Positions 26,526-35,748 of a stretch of DNA of 64,000 nt are shown in pieces (the first letter of the stretch is position 1; each line of letters begins with the position of its first letter). Made by a program: the position numbers and the translations under genes. The notes below the pieces were generated by a model, which saw only the letters and a program-made list of their open reading frames with translations, was not told where the DNA came from and did no database searches. The stretch spans positions 2,604,001 through 2,668,000 of the forward strand of contig NZ_CP094460.1 of the NCBI RefSeq assembly GCF_022809715.1. The letters are read 5' to 3'. Origin of the DNA: Burkholderia pyrrocinia. GTDB taxonomy: Bacteria; Pseudomonadota; Gammaproteobacteria; Burkholderiales; Burkholderiaceae.

Positions 26526-26589
26526 GGTGTGCTCCTTGTCGCAATGGGATAACTGCGGGATAACTGCGCGGCGTCGGCCGCGCGGGAGG

Positions 26590-26949
26590 TCAGGCCTTCG
26601 CCTTCAGGCCGGATGCGTCGACGTGCTTCACGCCCTTGACCGCGCGCGATACAGCGATCGCCTTCTTCACGGCGATCTTGTTCGGCAGCACGCCCGTCAG
26701 CGTGACGACGCCGTCGATCGTCTTCACGCCGATGTCGAGACTCTTCAGGCCGTCGGTGGCGGCCAGCTGGCTCTTCACCTTGGTCGTGATCCACGTGTCG
26801 GTGACGGGCTGGTTCGATTCGGCCTGCATGCCGTTGCCGTTGTCGGTCGATGTTTTTTCCTGTGCATGGGCGTTCATGAGCGGCGCGGCACTCAGCAGGA
26901 AGGCCGCGCCGGCGGCGAGCAGCGTCGAAAGATGCCGGGTCTTGTTCAT
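26590..26949 (-). CDS. BON-domain periplasmic protein
   Basis: A 119-residue exported protein. The signal peptide (about 1-29) ends in NAHAQ. A single BON domain follows (TDTWITTKVKSQLAATDGL through VVTLTGVLPNKIAVKKAI), a phospholipid- or protein-binding fold found in OsmY-like proteins. Its likely role is envelope protection during osmotic or other stress. It lies 64 bases upstream of the CsbD gene on the same strand, probably in one transcript. Confidence 0.9.
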   Translation of the reverse strand: MNKTRHLSTLLAAGAAFLLSAAPLMNAHAQEKTSTDNGNGMQAESNQPVTDTWITTKVKSQLAATDGLKSLDIGVKTIDGVVTLTGVLPNKIAVKKAIAVSRAVKGVKHVDASGLKAKA

Positions 26950-27004
26950 TGAAGTTCTCCATCGATTGACGTGTTGGATAAGGGAGTGCGATCGGCGTTG
27001 CCGG

Positions 27005-27169
27005 TCACCGGACGATCGGCGTGTCGTAGCCGGGCTCGCGCGGCGGGATGTCCGGGCGCGGCACGTCGGGCGGCGGCGGAACCGGCGGATCGGTGCCGGG
27101 CGACGGTTCGGGCGGACTGTCCGGAGGCGGTTCGGGCCGCGTCGGATCGGGTGTCTGATGCAGCTTCAT
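27005..27169 (-). CDS. Short proline-rich protein (54 residues)
   Basis: Reading from 27169 gives MKLHQTPDPTRPEPPPDSPP, continuing as an uninterrupted Pro/Asp/Glu repeat to GYDTPIVR. GGAG lies seven bases before the ATG, a good site. More than a third of the residues are proline and there is no signal peptide, so it is probably disordered. It lies just upstream of the BON and CsbD genes and may share their transcript. Function unknown. Confidence 0.55.
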   Translation of the reverse strand: MKLHQTPDPTRPEPPPDSPPEPSPGTDPPVPPPPDVPRPDIPPREPGYDTPIVR

Positions 27170-27514
27170 CGTGCTTCTCCTCTGCGGGTTGGAAGGCAGC
27201 GCATGAGCGCCGATGCAGTACCAGCGTACCGATGCGAACGCGTGTGGGCATCGCGCAAATTCACCTGATCGGCTAGTGCGTTTGCACGGGGGGCAGTGAT
27301 GGGGTTGGGGTGCGTCGGTCGCCTGCAGCGCGGGGAGCGGCGGGCGCGGCGGATGGCGGGATGCCGTACGGTTGCGGCGGGCCGTGCGAATGTACTATGA
27401 CGGATAGTGCAATCGCGCCTGTCGTGCCGAGGTGCGGCAAGCGATCATCGCCGCACGCGCCGGCCGGCGCGTGTCGAAGCGAGGTGTGGCCGGGCCGGCA
27501 GTCATGTTGACGAC
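27170..27514. other. Intergenic region between divergent stress genes
   Basis: About 345 bases holding the promoters of the proline-rich/BON/CsbD transcript (leftward) and the PAS-LuxR gene (rightward). No further gene or clear operator is seen. Confidence 0.5.
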
Positions 27515-29095
27515 ATGGACAACCATTCGATGAACGAACAGCTAAACGAACGGGCGCTCAAATCGCATACCGATCGGCGCCAGTTGCACCAGATCATCGC
27601 GGGGCTCACCGAGGGCGTGATCCTGATCGAGCCCGACCAGCGGATCGTCTGGGCGAACGAGGCTGCGCTCGCGATGCATGGCGTGACCGAGCTGAAGGCG
27701 CTCGGCGCGACCGTGACCGAATACCGCGAGCGTTTCCGGCTGCGCTACCGGAACAACCATCCGGTGCGCGACGGCCACTATCCGATGGATCGCGTGATCG
27801 CGGGCGAGGAGTTCAGCGACGTGACGGTCGAAGTCGAATCGGCCGCCGACGAAACCGTGAGCTGGGTTCACCGGATCCGCAGCCTCGTGCTGACGAACGC
27901 AGCCGGCGAGCCCGACTGCCTTGCGCTCGTGCTGCACGATGCAACCGAATGGGCGAGCGCGGAGGAGCGCTTCGAGCGCACCTTCAACGCGAACCCTGCG
28001 CCGGCCGTGATCTGCCGGCTCGACGATCTGCGCTACGTGAAGGTCAACCAGGGCTTTCTCGACATGTCGGGCCACGCACGCGACGACGTGCTCGGCCGCT
28101 CGGTATACGAGATTGACGTGCTCGAACAGGCCGAGCGGCGCGAGCTCGCGGTCGAGCGGCTCGGCGAAGGTGCGACGATTCCGCAGATGGAAGCCGTGCT
28201 GAAACTCGCGGACGGCGGCACGAAGGCGGTGATCGTCGCCGGGCAGCCGATCGACATGAACGGCGAAGCGTGCATGCTGTTCACGTTCATGGATCTCGAA
28301 CCGCGCAAGCAGGCCGAGCGCGCGCTGCGGCAAAGCGAGGAGCGCTTCGCGACGGCATTCCGGATGGCGCCGGTCGCGACCGCGATCGTCACGGCCGACC
28401 GCTTCGAGCTTCTCGACGTCAACGATGCGTTTGCCGCGATGACGGGCCATTCGCAGGACGACCTGCTCGGCAAATCCGCGGACGAGATCGGGCTGTGGGC
28501 CGAACGCGGTGCGTGGCAGCGCATCGAGGCCCGGCTCGCGCGCGACGGCAGCGTACGCAACGCCGACGTGCAGATCCGCACGCTCGATGGCGACGTGCGC
28601 GATTGCGTCGTGTCGGCGGACCCCGTTGCGATTCACGGGCGCGACTGCCTGCTCGTCGCGCTGCTCGATATCAGCGATCGCAAGCGCACCGAGATGGAGC
28701 TCGTCTACGCGATCGAAACCGCGATGCAGGATGCGTCGTGGTTCAGCCGCACGCTGATCGAAAAGCTCGCGAACGTGCGGCACGCGAATGCGCCGGACGC
28801 GGGCGCGCAACTGTCGGACCTGACCGCGCGCGAGCGCGACGTGTTCGACCTGCTGTGCCACGGCCTCGCGGACAAGGAGATCGCCGGCCGTCTCGGGCTC
28901 GCGCCGAACACGGTGCGCAATCACGTCGCGACGATCTACGCGAAGCTCGACGTGCACAGCCGCGGCGAGGCGATCGTGTGGGCGCGCGAGCGCGGCATCG
29001 TCGGCGCGGCCGATGCGAACGGCGTGCGCGAGAAGGGTGGGGAGAAAGGCGGGGAGAAGGGCGGCGCGAAGGGCGGCGCGAAGGGCAAGGACTGA
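27515..29095 (+). CDS. Triple PAS sensor with C-terminal LuxR-type DNA-binding domain
   Basis: A regulator of about 526 residues with no membrane segment. Three PAS domains follow each other: QIIAGLTEGVILIEPDQRIVWAN, then FERTFNANPAPAVICR, then FATAFRMAPVATAIVTAD. A LuxR helix-turn-helix lies near the end (LTARERDVFDLLCHGLADKE, then NTVRNHVATIYAKL). It therefore couples a PAS-bound cue (redox, light or small molecule) directly to transcription. The last 20 residues repeat KGGEKGGEKGGAKGG, a basic low-complexity tail. The start at 27515 or 27530 is uncertain. Flanking CsbD and BON genes are candidate targets. Confidence 0.85.
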   Translation: MDNHSMNEQLNERALKSHTDRRQLHQIIAGLTEGVILIEPDQRIVWANEAALAMHGVTELKALGATVTEYRERFRLRYRNNHPVRDGHYPMDRVIAGEEFSDVTVEVESAADETVSWVHRIRSLVLTNAAGEPDCLALVLHDATEWASAEERFERTFNANPAPAVICRLDDLRYVKVNQGFLDMSGHARDDVLGRSVYEIDVLEQAERRELAVERLGEGATIPQMEAVLKLADGGTKAVIVAGQPIDMNGEACMLFTFMDLEPRKQAERALRQSEERFATAFRMAPVATAIVTADRFELLDVNDAFAAMTGHSQDDLLGKSADEIGLWAERGAWQRIEARLARDGSVRNADVQIRTLDGDVRDCVVSADPVAIHGRDCLLVALLDISDRKRTEMELVYAIETAMQDASWFSRTLIEKLANVRHANAPDAGAQLSDLTARERDVFDLLCHGLADKEIAGRLGLAPNTVRNHVATIYAKLDVHSRGEAIVWARERGIVGAADANGVREKGGEKGGEKGGAKGGAKGKD

Positions 29096-29235
29096 CGCCA
29101 TCGGTACGAATGCACCATGCGTGCTGGTGCATCCGCATCTGCCGCGCGCGGCGGAGGCTTGCGAACCTGTCCACTCGGCGGTGCGGCGCGGGCCGTCACA
29201 TCGCCGGCTCTCCCCAACCATCGCAGGAGACGACC

Positions 29236-29427
29236 ATGGACAGCAATCGCGTCGAAGGCAGGCTCAAGCAGCTCAAGGGTTCGCTCAAGGAAGCGCTCGG
29301 CAAGGTGACGGGCGACCGCAAGACGGAAGCGGAAGGCATCGCCGAACAGCAGGCCGGCAAGATCCAGGAGAAGGGCGGCAAGGCGACCGATGCGGTGCGC
29401 AGGCAGACGGGCACGGATCGGCACTGA
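29236..29427 (+). CDS. CsbD-family stress protein (second copy)
   Basis: A 63-residue helical protein (MDSNRVEGRLKQLKGSLKEA) of the CsbD family, distinct in sequence from the copy at 26328. AGGAGA lies six bases before the ATG. It is on the same strand as the PAS-LuxR gene, 140 bases downstream. Its C-terminal half is rich in Lys, Gly and Gln (AGKIQEKGGKATD), as in many proteobacterial members. Confidence 0.9.
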   Translation: MDSNRVEGRLKQLKGSLKEALGKVTGDRKTEAEGIAEQQAGKIQEKGGKATDAVRRQTGTDRH

Positions 29428-29846
29428 GCGGACGATGCGATGCGGCGGGCATCTCGATCGCGTGCCGTTGTCGAAGCAATGATGCCTCATCGGCATTACC
29501 GCGGCCGGCGTTGACGGACGGGCGCCGGCACGTATCCCACTGACGCATTCGGCTCACGGCCCGCCGTCGCGCGGGCCGTGAGCCGTTCGTGCGCACGGAA
29601 CTTGATGACAAATCCTCACAACGTAGTTCCGATAATTCGTTTGCTGCACAGGTATTGGCTACCCACAATCCATTCACCTCTTTCGCGGTGAAAGGTTCTT
29701 CGGAGACGGAACCTCAGTGATCGGCCGACCGGTTTGACGCCTTCGTCGAATGGCGCTCCGGCGGCGGGCAGCATCACCGGCACGCAGGAGGTTGCCGACG
29801 CGCGGCGGTCGCGCGTTGCATCCCGACCCACAGAACAAGGACTGCC
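29428..29846. other. Intergenic region with a perfect 14-base stem hairpin
   Basis: No gene is supported. At 29550-29583 the arms GGCTCACGGCCCGC and GCGGGCCGTGAGCC pair perfectly around a 6-base loop, with no T tract afterwards. The rest should contain the promoter of the LivK-type gene. Confidence 0.6.
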
Positions 29847-30998
29847 ATGACGTTCCGCATTCGTTCGCTTTCCGGCGTCGCATTGACCGCCGCGATCCTC
29901 GCGTTCCAGACGGGCGCGGCCCATGCGCAGGAGACGGTCGTCAAGGTCGGCGTGGCCGGCCCGCTGACGGGCGGCGGCGCCGCATACGGCAAGGACATCG
30001 AGAACGGCGTGCGCATGGCCGTCGACGAAGCGAATGCCGCGCGCACGACGGTGGGCGGCAAGCCCGTGAAGTTCGTCGTCGCGTCGCAGGACGACCAGAG
30101 CGATCCGCGCACCGGCGTGCAGGCCGCGCAGCAGCTTGCCGACGCGCAGGTGGCGGTCGTGATCGGCCATTTCAATTCGGGCACGACGCTGCCCGCGTCG
30201 AAGATCTACGCGAAGGCCGGCATTCCGATGATCACGCCGTCGGCGACCAATCCCGACATCACGCGCGCCGGGCTCGGCACCGTGTACCGCGTGATCGCGA
30301 CCGACACGCAGAACGCCGGCAACGCAGGCGCGTATGCGGCGAGCGTGACCAAGGCGAAGCGCATCGCGATCATCGACGATCGCACCGCGTTCGGCCAGGG
30401 CGAAGCCGACGAATTCGAGAAGTCCGTGAAGGCGAACGGCGGCACGATCGTCGCGCGCGAATTCACGAACGACAAGGCCGTCGACTTCAGCGCGCAGCTC
30501 ACGAAGATCAAGAGCACGAATGCCGATCTCGTGTTCTTCGGCGGCCTCGACGCGCAGGCCGCGATGCTGGTCAAGCGCATGCGCCAGCTCGGCATTCGCG
30601 CGCAGTTTCTCGCGGGCGGCGGCGTGATGAACGCGAACTTCATCAGGCTGGCCGGCAACGCGGCGGAAGGCGCGGCCGTGTGGGAATACGGGCAGCCGCT
30701 GTCGCGCCTCGCGAAGGGCAAGCTGTTCGAAACGAAATTCAGGCAGAAGTACGGCGTCGACATGCTCGCGTATGCGCCGTTCGCGTACGACGCGACGTGG
30801 ATCGCGATCAACGCGATGCAGAAGGCCAATTCGACGAAGCCGGCCGATTTCAACGGCGCGCTGAAGGACACGCGCTACGACGGCATCACGGGCACGATCG
30901 CGTTCACGAACACGGGCGACCTGAAGAACCCGAGCTCGACGCTGTACGAAGTGAAGAACGCCGCGTGGCAGCCCGTCACGACGAAATCGGCGGATTGA
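29847..30998 (+). CDS. Branched-chain amino-acid ABC transporter substrate-binding protein (LivK-like)
   Basis: A 383-residue periplasmic binding protein. The signal peptide ends near AAHAQ (about residue 27). The type I periplasmic fold starts VVKVGVAGPLTGGGAAYGKD, followed by VVIGHFNSGTTLPASKIY and ITPSATNPD, all typical of the LivJ/LivK family. Ligands include branched-chain or other small amino acids. No permease or ATPase gene is adjacent, so this is an orphan receptor that must work with a transporter encoded elsewhere. A FAD amine oxidase-like gene follows 190 bases downstream on the same strand, suggesting a shared amine or amino-acid substrate (inference). Confidence 0.9.
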   Translation: MTFRIRSLSGVALTAAILAFQTGAAHAQETVVKVGVAGPLTGGGAAYGKDIENGVRMAVDEANAARTTVGGKPVKFVVASQDDQSDPRTGVQAAQQLADAQVAVVIGHFNSGTTLPASKIYAKAGIPMITPSATNPDITRAGLGTVYRVIATDTQNAGNAGAYAASVTKAKRIAIIDDRTAFGQGEADEFEKSVKANGGTIVAREFTNDKAVDFSAQLTKIKSTNADLVFFGGLDAQAAMLVKRMRQLGIRAQFLAGGGVMNANFIRLAGNAAEGAAVWEYGQPLSRLAKGKLFETKFRQKYGVDMLAYAPFAYDATWIAINAMQKANSTKPADFNGALKDTRYDGITGTIAFTNTGDLKNPSSTLYEVKNAAWQPVTTKSAD

Positions 30999-31190
30999 AC
31001 GCAAGCGTGCGCGGACTTTCGCGGCGATGCCGGACGTGCTGAAATACCGAGAGCGTTCGGTTGCGATCGCGGCGCACGCCGGGGCGATCGCCCGGGAAGT
31101 CTGCGGACGCGACGCCGCGTGCGACGCGGCACGAACAACCAACGGGCGTGGCCGGCTGGCCGCGCTTTTTATGTGCAACTGGAGTCAGTC

Positions 31191-32363
31191 GTGAGTTCTC
31201 AAGTCGTTATCGTCGGCGGTGGTGTGATCGGCAGCTCGATCGCTTATTTCCTGCGCGCCACCGATCCGACGGTCGCCGTGACCGTCATCGAACGCGACCC
31301 CACCTATGCGCGATCGTCGTCGGCGCTGTCGGCCGCGTCGATTCGCCAGCAGTTCTCGACGCCGCTGTCGATCGAGATGTCGCTGTTCGGCATCGACTTC
31401 CTGCGCACGATCGGCGAACGGCTCGAAGTGGACGGCAACCGGCCGTCGATCGATTTGCACGAAGGTGGTTACCTGTTCCTCGCGACGGCGGCCGGCGATG
31501 CGACGCTGCGCGAGAACCATGCGCTGCAGATCAGCCTCGGCGCCGATATCCGGTTGATGGATTGCGATGCACTGCGCGCGAAGTTTCCGTGGCTGAACGT
31601 CGACGATCTCGTATCGGGCGCGTACGGCGTGAGCGGTGAAGGCTGGTTCGACGGCTACGGGCTCGTGCAGGCGCTGCGCAAGAAAGCGCAGGCGCTCGGG
31701 GCGCGTTATGTAGCCGCCGACGTGAAGTCGGTCGAGCGCGATGGACGGAAGATCACGCATGTCGTGACGGGCGACGGCGAGCGTTATGCGTGCGACACGC
31801 TGGTCAATGCGGCCGGTGCGTGGACGCGCACGCTGTCGTCGATGATGGGCATCGACATTCCCGTGTATGCGCGGCGCCGCAGCATCTTCAATGTGTCGTC
31901 GCCGGCGAAGCTCGCGGATTGCCCGCTGCTGATCGATCCGACGGGCGTGTATTTCCGGCCGGAAGGGCGCACGTATATCTGCGGCACGTCGCCGAGCCCG
32001 GATCGCGACCCGGACGATCTGCCGCTCGACGAAGTCGATCACGACCTGTTCGACGACGTGATCTGGCCGACGCTCGCGAATCGCGTGCCGGAGTTCGAGG
32101 CGCTGCGCGTGGAGAACTGCTGGTCCGGGTACTACGAGTACAACGTGTTCGATCACAACGCGATCATCGGGTATCACCCGGAACTCGACAACGTCGTGTT
32201 CGCGAACGGCTACAGCGGCCACGGGCTGCAGCAGGGGCCGGCGACGGGGCGCGGCGTCAGTGAACTCATTCTGGGCGGGCGTTACGAAACGCTCGACCTG
32301 TCGTCGCTCGGCTGGGCGCGAGTGCTGGAAAACCGGCCGATCGTCGAAAAGAACGTCGTGTAG
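31191..32363 (+). CDS. FAD-dependent oxidoreductase, DAO family (sarcosine/D-amino-acid oxidase-like)
   Basis: A 390-residue flavoprotein. The dinucleotide-binding motif VVIVGGGVIGSSIAYFL stands at the very N-terminus, SSALSAASIRQQFSTP near residue 45-60 is the DAO-family FAD loop, and GYSGHGLQQGPATGR near the C-terminus closes the FAD site. It resembles the FOXRED1/sarcosine dehydrogenase-like branch, which oxidises secondary amines or amino acids. Translation most likely starts at the GTG at 31191, with GGAG six bases upstream; the longer frame from 31119 adds residues not seen in the family. A strong terminator follows. Confidence 0.86.
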   Translation: MSSQVVIVGGGVIGSSIAYFLRATDPTVAVTVIERDPTYARSSSALSAASIRQQFSTPLSIEMSLFGIDFLRTIGERLEVDGNRPSIDLHEGGYLFLATAAGDATLRENHALQISLGADIRLMDCDALRAKFPWLNVDDLVSGAYGVSGEGWFDGYGLVQALRKKAQALGARYVAADVKSVERDGRKITHVVTGDGERYACDTLVNAAGAWTRTLSSMMGIDIPVYARRRSIFNVSSPAKLADCPLLIDPTGVYFRPEGRTYICGTSPSPDRDPDDLPLDEVDHDLFDDVIWPTLANRVPEFEALRVENCWSGYYEYNVFDHNAIIGYHPELDNVVFANGYSGHGLQQGPATGRGVSELILGGRYETLDLSSLGWARVLENRPIVEKNVV

Positions 32364-32422
32364 CGCGGCGTGACCGCCCGGTGTGGGGTGGGCGGTATTC
32401 TCCTTGTGTCTCAAACCTATTG

Positions 32423-32446
32423 GCCCGACTTTGTCGGGCTTTTTTT
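32423..32446 (+). terminator. Rho-independent terminator after the FAD oxidoreductase
   Basis: GCCCGAC (32423-32429) and GTCGGGC (32433-32439) form a 7-base stem with a TTT loop, followed by seven Ts (32440-32446). Confidence 0.9.
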
Positions 32447-32776
32447 GTTTATCGCGGATTTCGGTGGAGGGGTGCTTGGCGACTCGTTGCTGCCGGTCGC
32501 CCGTTCGGACATTCGAGGACAGCTAACCTGGTGGCCCGGTCGTCCGGGTCGCTGATACGCGTCAATTGCGGTGCCTATCGAACCGGAACAACTGCGATGA
32601 CCGCTCCACTCCGATGCTCGCCCTTGGGATTATGATGACGCGATCGGCAGCGGTGGCTTGGGGCATGATTGTGCGGTCTGTTCTGTCGGTTGGCCGGCGC
32701 TCGCTTGCCGACACTTTCCCGATGCATTTTCCGTAGCACGAGGCGGCAATCCTTAGAGCCGCGAGTGAGGGGAACC
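32447..32776. other. Intergenic region before the acetyltransferase gene
   Basis: About 330 bases after the terminator. No gene, repeat or RNA motif is recognised; it should carry the promoter of the gene at 32777. Confidence 0.5.
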
Positions 32777-33622
32777 ATGGATCAAGGCGGTGACTTTATC
32801 GTGCGCACCATGTCGGCCGACGAGGTAGTCATGGCGGTCGAATGGGCGGCTGCGGAAGGGTGGAATCCCGGCTGGCATGACCCGCGCTGCTTCAGGGAAG
32901 CGGACCCGGCCGGGTTCTTCGTCGGTATTTGGCGCGGCGAGCCGGTCGCGTGCCTTTCCGCCGTCGCCTATGACGAACACTTCGGCTTCATCGGTCTTTA
33001 CATCGTGAAGCCCGGGTTTCGCGGCAAAGGCTTCGGTATGCGAATCTGGCAGCACGGCATGCGTTATCTTGGAGACCGCAACGTCGGCCTCGATGGTGTC
33101 GTCGCCCAGCAGGCAAACTACGGGAAGTCCGGGTTCCGGGTCGCGTACCGCAACATTCGCTATCAGGGCCGCGTGGACGGCATCGGATGCGCGCATGTAG
33201 CGGCAGCGGCCGATGTGCCGTTCGAGCAGTTGCTTGCCTACGATCGCCAGTGTTTCCCCGCGGCGCGCGAGCGTTTCGTCTCCGCGTGGATCGCGCAGCC
33301 GGATGCCGTTGCGCTCGCAACGGTCGACGCCGGCCGTGTCGCCGGATACGGTGTCGTTCGCCGCTGCAACGAGGGGTGCAAGATCGGCCCGCTCTTCGCC
33401 GATGATGCAGGCGTCGCTACCGGGCTGTTTCGCGCGCTGGCGGCGAGCATGCCCGGCGAGGTCATCGTGCTCGACGTGCCGGAAACGAATCCTGCGGCCG
33501 TCGCGCTGGCGGAGCGGCACGGGATGACGAGCGTGTTCGAAACCGCGCGGATGTACACGAAAGAAGCGCCCGCGATCGCGATCGATCGCGTGTTCGGGGT
33601 GACGTCGTTCGAGCTGGGGTGA
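32777..33622 (+). CDS. GNAT-family N-acetyltransferase with a second C-terminal GNAT-like domain
   Basis: A 281-residue cytosolic protein. The first GNAT domain (about 10-130) has GFIGLYIVKPGFRGKGFGMRIW, where RGKGFG is the acetyl-CoA phosphate loop. The second half (about 140-281) looks like the Acetyltransf_18 domain often fused in YitI-like proteins, ending with LDVPETNPAAVALAERHGM. GAGGGGA lies before the ATG at 32777. The acceptor substrate is unknown. Confidence 0.85.
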   Translation: MDQGGDFIVRTMSADEVVMAVEWAAAEGWNPGWHDPRCFREADPAGFFVGIWRGEPVACLSAVAYDEHFGFIGLYIVKPGFRGKGFGMRIWQHGMRYLGDRNVGLDGVVAQQANYGKSGFRVAYRNIRYQGRVDGIGCAHVAAAADVPFEQLLAYDRQCFPAARERFVSAWIAQPDAVALATVDAGRVAGYGVVRRCNEGCKIGPLFADDAGVATGLFRALAASMPGEVIVLDVPETNPAAVALAERHGMTSVFETARMYTKEAPAIAIDRVFGVTSFELG

Positions 33623-33725
33623 TGGGGCGGGCGGGGCAGCCGTCGACGGCTGCATGTGGCAACATCGCGGTGATCCGTACATCACACCGGGGTGCGGGCG
33701 GGCCCAACTATCCGAGAGGGAACTC

Positions 33726-34106
33726 ATGTTTGACCACGTCAAATTCGGAGTCAGCGATTTCGCAGCGAGCAAGGCGTTCTTCCTCAAGGCACTCGAGCCG
33801 CTTGGCGTAGTAGTCGCGGCGGAGGGGGAGCCTTCGTACGGCGTCGAGCTTTGTCCGCCGGGGCCGTGGCAGCCTTCGTTGTGCCTGTTCCAGACTTCGG
33901 AGAAGCCCGCGCATCTTCACATCGCATTCAAGGCCGAGAATCGGCGGCAAGTCGACGAGTTTTATCGTGCGGCGCTGGAGGCGGGCGGGAAAGATAATGG
34001 CGCGCCGGGGTTGAGGCCGCGTTATAGCGCGAATTACTACGCGGCGTTCGTCATCGGGCCGGATGGGCACAATATCGAGGTGGTTTGTCAGAAGGCGGAG
34101 GGGTGA
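33726..34106 (+). CDS. VOC-family (glyoxalase/bleomycin-resistance fold) protein
   Basis: A 126-residue protein of the vicinal oxygen chelate fold. It opens with MFDHVKFGVSDFAASKAFF and closes with YYAAFVIGPDGHNIEVVCQ. His4, the histidine of the HLHIAF strand and the Glu in NIEVV are the likely metal ligands. GAGAGGGAAC precedes the ATG. The substrate is unknown; family members include lyases, dioxygenases and antibiotic-binding proteins. Confidence 0.85.
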   Translation: MFDHVKFGVSDFAASKAFFLKALEPLGVVVAAEGEPSYGVELCPPGPWQPSLCLFQTSEKPAHLHIAFKAENRRQVDEFYRAALEAGGKDNGAPGLRPRYSANYYAAFVIGPDGHNIEVVCQKAEG

Positions 34107-34232
34107 TTCTCAGGCGCGCGAGGCAGGCCGCGGGATCGAGTCGCACGTCACGTGTCGAGGGGCGGCGGCCGACGGATGTCTTCGAAACCGTCAGTGGGCG
34201 TGTGCGCCACGCAAGCGACGGAGCGTTCCGGG

Positions 34233-34460
34233 ATGAGTGACGTCGCCATCGATATACCTTTTCCGGTCATCGTGATTCTGTTTGGCGCCATCTACTGGCC
34301 CGCGACGCTGTGTGTCGGTGTTGTCGGTTTGTATTTCGGTGCGACTCGTCTGCGCGGTATCTGGCGCGTTGTCTGCAACGTCATTGCACTTTTGTTCATC
34401 GTTGATGCCGGCGCGGGGATTTATGAGTCGCTCCGGCAGGGTTTAAGTACTCGACATTGA
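34233..34460 (+). CDS. Small membrane protein (75 residues), hypothetical
   Basis: A short protein with two hydrophobic segments (IPFPVIVILFGAIYWPATLC and VVCNVIALLFIVDAGAGIY) separated by a basic loop. No family is recognised. The ATG at 34233 is chosen over 34152 because the upstream part is Arg-rich and unlike a protein. GC content in this stretch (about 34.2-35.6 kb) is visibly lower than in the flanks. Confidence 0.45.
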   Translation: MSDVAIDIPFPVIVILFGAIYWPATLCVGVVGLYFGATRLRGIWRVVCNVIALLFIVDAGAGIYESLRQGLSTRH

Positions 34461-34544
34461 TCTCGTCGCTGCGCGATACCTGCAAGCGGCGGGGAAGAGA
34501 CAAACAAATTCCGGGGCGGGGGCCACTGGCTACCCGATAAGACG

Positions 34545-34988
34545 ATGTTAATAAGCAAGTTGAAGGCTATGCCGGCGTTTCGCGCCGACGCACCTCCGCA
34601 GATCCGTCACGCCATCGCGCTCTTCACCGTTGTCTGGCTCATTGAGGTTGGTTATGCCGTCATGCTCCTGATTATCGGTTTCAGTCAGATTGACGAAGTA
34701 CCCGCGGCGAAGTTGACCGACATGCGTCAAGGGCTCGTCGCGGTCGTGATGATTCAGGCTTTCTGGCTTTTCCTGAACGCCAGCCTGATCGTGGGCCTCT
34801 GCCAGCGACAAAAGCTGGCGCGAATGCTGGAATTGCTGCTCACGCTTGTCACGACAGTTGCCTTTCTCGCGATGGCGTTGCCATTCAATGTGAACCTGTT
34901 CGAAGTGGCCTTTTTCGCCAATGCGATTGCAACCGTACTCATTTACTCGGGGCCGTGTTCGCGTTGGTTTCAGGGGACGGCTTCGTAA
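34545..34988 (+). CDS. Four-helix membrane protein, hypothetical
   Basis: A 147-residue protein with four predicted membrane segments (about residues 24-45, 63-85, 92-112 and 118-138). The N-terminal part PAFRADAPPQIRHAIALFTV is seen in small inner-membrane proteins of unknown function in Burkholderia-like genomes. There is no enzyme motif. It belongs to a run of small, lower-GC genes. Confidence 0.6.
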   Translation: MLISKLKAMPAFRADAPPQIRHAIALFTVVWLIEVGYAVMLLIIGFSQIDEVPAAKLTDMRQGLVAVVMIQAFWLFLNASLIVGLCQRQKLARMLELLLTLVTTVAFLAMALPFNVNLFEVAFFANAIATVLIYSGPCSRWFQGTAS

Positions 34989-35075
34989 GATCGCCGCGCC
35001 GTTGCCATCGCGAATGCAGACGTGCGCGATAGCGGCGTTTGAGCACGAAATGAAGATTCAACGGAGAGACAAGCG

Positions 35076-35570
35076 ATGACCTCGAAAGGCGTCCGCAGAG
35101 CGACGGCAGACGATGTGCCGGCTCTTACACAGATCCGGAACGACGCGCACGCGAAGAAGGTTGCGCACGGTGACTACGCGTGGGGCAAGGACGGTGACGG
35201 TTTTTCCGAGCGATGGGTGCGAAACAACGTCTCCGAAAAAGAAGTGTATGTCGTCGAACTGGATGGCACGCCGGCCGGAACGTTTTCGTTCGGTCTGGAC
35301 GATGACAAACACTGGGGGCCTCAAGAGCCGATCGCCGGTTATGTGCATGGGCTGTGTGTGCGGCAAGGCTTTAACGGGCTCGGGCTCGGCAGCTTCATGC
35401 TTGATTGGTGCGCTCTCAAGGTGAGCGGTTTGAACCGACGCCTTGTTCGACTCGACTGCGCCACCGAAAACACGAAGCTATGTGCGTACTACGAGTCGCT
35501 CGGTTTTATCCGCGCAGGACTGAAATCAGACGGCTGTGTCTGGTCACTGTACGAGAAACCGGCTGACTAG
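35076..35570 (+). CDS. GNAT-family N-acetyltransferase
   Basis: A 164-residue single-domain acetyltransferase. VHGLCVRQGFNGLGLGSFML (about 90-109) is the acetyl-CoA binding block (Q/RxxGxG/A type), and LDCATENTKLCAYYESLGF is the conserved C-terminal strand-helix. Its pattern (VRRATADDVPALTQIRNDA) is that of small-molecule or antibiotic-type GNATs. The substrate is unknown. GGAGAG lies upstream of the ATG. Confidence 0.85.
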   Translation: MTSKGVRRATADDVPALTQIRNDAHAKKVAHGDYAWGKDGDGFSERWVRNNVSEKEVYVVELDGTPAGTFSFGLDDDKHWGPQEPIAGYVHGLCVRQGFNGLGLGSFMLDWCALKVSGLNRRLVRLDCATENTKLCAYYESLGFIRAGLKSDGCVWSLYEKPAD

Positions 35571-35748
35571 CTTCGATCGGAACGCCGACAGGCGTTTCGT
35601 ACATGCCTGGCCAGATTGCCGCACGTAGTTGGCCGCAACCATCCGTTCGACGGCGGCGGCCGCATCGTCGACAATCTGCGGAACTTAATGAATCAGGGAG
35701 GGAGAGGGCATGCGCTGGACCTGCAAGACGCTCGGCGTGATCTTGACC

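Noticed and set aside
29011..29095. Repeated GGAGAAAGGCGGGGA-like tract at the end of the PAS-LuxR gene, considered as a tandem DNA repeat element
   Set aside because: It is in frame and simply encodes the KGGEKGGAK tail of the protein.
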